Origin: Chalciporus piperatus
Taxonomy: Eukaryota > Basidiomycota > Agaricomycetes > Boletales > Boletaceae
DNA length: 40,028 nucleotides
Direction: 5' to 3'
NCBI GenBank assembly: GCA_038093975.1
Contig: JBBPTG010000223.1
Span: forward strand, 1-40,028
Shown: positions 39,901-40,028 of the stretch, piece by piece
How positions within the stretch are numbered: position 1 is the first letter of the stretch
Layout: every line of letters starts with the position of its first letter
Position numbers and translations under genes: made by a program
The notes under the pieces: generated by a model
What the model saw: only the letters and a program-made list of their open reading frames with translations
What the model was told of the DNA's origin: nothing
Database searches by the model: none

Positions 39901-40028
39901 GGGAGCTCTTGGAGCAAAGCACTGACCTCCTAGTTCCCCGCTGGTTCTATGAGCATAGACCGCCCACGAGAACGAGCCATAACACCCCTGTCTTACCAGT
40001 CCAGCTGAATGGAATACAGGTGCCGCAA
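36999..40028 (+). CDS. Gypsy-type Gag (probably Gag-Pol) polyprotein, open to window edge
   Basis: From ATG 36999 the frame is open for 1010 codons to the last base. Residues 1-430 are disordered, with an acidic Ser run (near 365-400) and basic stretches (RRRGHRSDKRRKRN). A retrotransposon Gag capsid domain follows (KYNGAPDSRAFHRFV; LSDKAHEFYIQEVAG; FRTKQRETLRRTFQNERTVR; LWFGFATYIQSELW; about 440-600). A Gly/Arg-rich stretch leads to a CCHC knuckle CFKCAEPGHLSNAC (about 702-715). The next 285 residues are not a domain I recognise (LLNRDFRIGDWYAKQMVIKG; KYWFHIRDEWTHLSCELPLE). The window closes at VLPVQLNGIQVPQ, which could be the first strand of the aspartic protease. Start: first ATG of the frame, followed by a MSRYNLRSAAPRN-type N-terminus. 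Confidence 0.85.
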   Translation, partial: MSRYNLRSAAPRNIATRPRRRANSESSPLAPLPITPPGLGLPSPRVGEGLADASRLFSDVVAARTPTPPPSVAGSENDPGDPVALSTVSVDQNIPNYITSSRVIPGGFQTSPAADEQEEWSTVQRRKKRATVTSISEHERVPLSPASTVRMAERSLSVNDQRRMAKRSHAEATARDDASDSTSVPDDEIVDKGKGIDPRNWGQLSVEPDDVDIDRQRAELVYWAQHENANAQAGPSRSALANVHPESSDTDDGSYSPPEPRREKSRKKSKRRGSRGRHSDTNNGTLRGRQPLEASTPNPIKKLISNALDSKKRKPRTSTVRVIEPSQQIAPGSYLGRALGQIPQTIPNRSYSSRRVSHRDEPSDSSESSDDSSDSEESTTTSSEDSSSSESSSSSSSSGDARRRRGHRSDKRRKRNGSGHRKQAHRKKSTAAGYGKLKPIPPNKYNGAPDSRAFHRFVTEGTAYVKTGQVRKRDQVFVLSHSLSDKAHEFYIQEVAGNPYTWRLKDFFLQMFNHCFPIDFRTKQRETLRRTFQNERTVREYVSHLTELWNLIGDVHERDQVMKLWFGFATYIQSELWKDRLNPEKSTLREVIAAAEVIEIAHSVASGRGERREKLRNRQGGKPALAGPAMPAAPPNRESSNHNARAPQRGQRSVRGGFRGRRNDGQPSGANHTRGAKPGTRVSDQFALSKEEHDRRVAERLCFKCAEPGHLSNACPKGRTVTGGSSSRPPGVAAFSVSVGDNTAALEALAAATESIDTLTLGSVRFEDDAERPEYITEPGRIGEPLGLRACKVLWKTAPFPGDDASNPGVYYRDRFTVSRTSPTHHVVSDSTRGVIQEWETLIETRLLLNRDFRIGDWYAKQMVIKGYGTDTERRPRHRDYPMAAPVAQRIGRVLMDAYDHEWVISSDRAPRFDCFTVEEGNKYWFHIRDEWTHLSCELPLELALTQRLDLVNWYRVTAIRRDLALRRELLEQSTDLLVPRWFYEHRPPTRTSHNTPVLPVQLNGIQVPQ

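Larger units (their letters stand above)
36618..40028 (+). mobile_element. Ty3/gypsy-like LTR retrotransposon, 5' part, truncated by window edge
   Basis: A gag-like region with capsid and CCHC knuckle in one very long frame marks a gypsy-type element. A candidate 5' LTR begins at TGTAACAGTTGGGAGTCACG (36618) and includes a TATA-like box. Protease, RT, RNase H, integrase and the 3' LTR would lie beyond the right edge. The intact frame suggests a young copy. Confidence 0.75.

Overview
This is a nuclear genome window from a filamentous basidiomycete, most likely an Agaricomycete. The signs are many short spliceosomal introns (about 50-110 nt, GT-AG with one GC-AG), conserved fungal proteins with exon-rich structures, a NACHT-WD40 receptor, a Rua1_C-type regulator, and DIRS-like and Ty3/gypsy-like retroelements. 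The species cannot be fixed from sequence alone. No prokaryotic features (operons, CRISPR, ribosome binding sites) are present. Exon models were built by hand from reading frame, splice signals and family conservation; each model reported as a CDS keeps frame from start to stop.

Layout. 1-4.3 kb: a decayed tyrosine-recombinase (DIRS/Ngaro-like) retrotransposon carrying gag, RT-RNase H and recombinase, with one frameshift and one in-frame stop; the window starts inside it. 4.4-4.6 kb: a possible tRNA-derived SINE. 4.8-20.3 kb: a gene-dense conserved block with a TMEM19/DUF92 membrane protein (+), glycogen synthase (+), a PTC7-like PP2C phosphatase (+), 20S proteasome beta2/Pup1 (-), a Gvp36-like BAR protein (+), an aldehyde dehydrogenase (-), a p24-family ER-Golgi protein (-) and a Rua1_C-domain regulator (+). 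20.7-25.9 kb: a 1643-residue NACHT-WD40 (NLR-like) receptor (-) with about 16 WD40 repeats that are almost identical to one another, the most striking feature here. 26.2-32.0 kb: Sus1/ENY2 (+), mitochondrial ribosomal protein S10 (-), Mago nashi (+, with a 6-nt microexon), an unrecognised coiled-coil protein (-) and an unrecognised Ser/Thr-rich protein (-). 32.2-36.4 kb: two relics of a metallo-beta-lactamase-fold hydrolase flanking an unrecognised 695-residue protein. 36.6 kb to the right edge: the 5' part of a Ty3/gypsy-like LTR element with an intact 1010-codon open frame that runs off the window.

How the genes fit together. The conserved genes are housekeeping functions (glycogen synthesis, proteasome, secretory cargo sorting, SAGA/TREX-2, exon junction complex, mitoribosome) with no single shared pathway. 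Four pairs are divergent with only 133-266 bp between start codons, suggesting shared promoters: Pup1/BAR, p24/Rua1_C, NLR/Sus1 and S10/Mago. The accessory parts (retroelements at both edges, the NLR, the relics) sit around and between these blocks.
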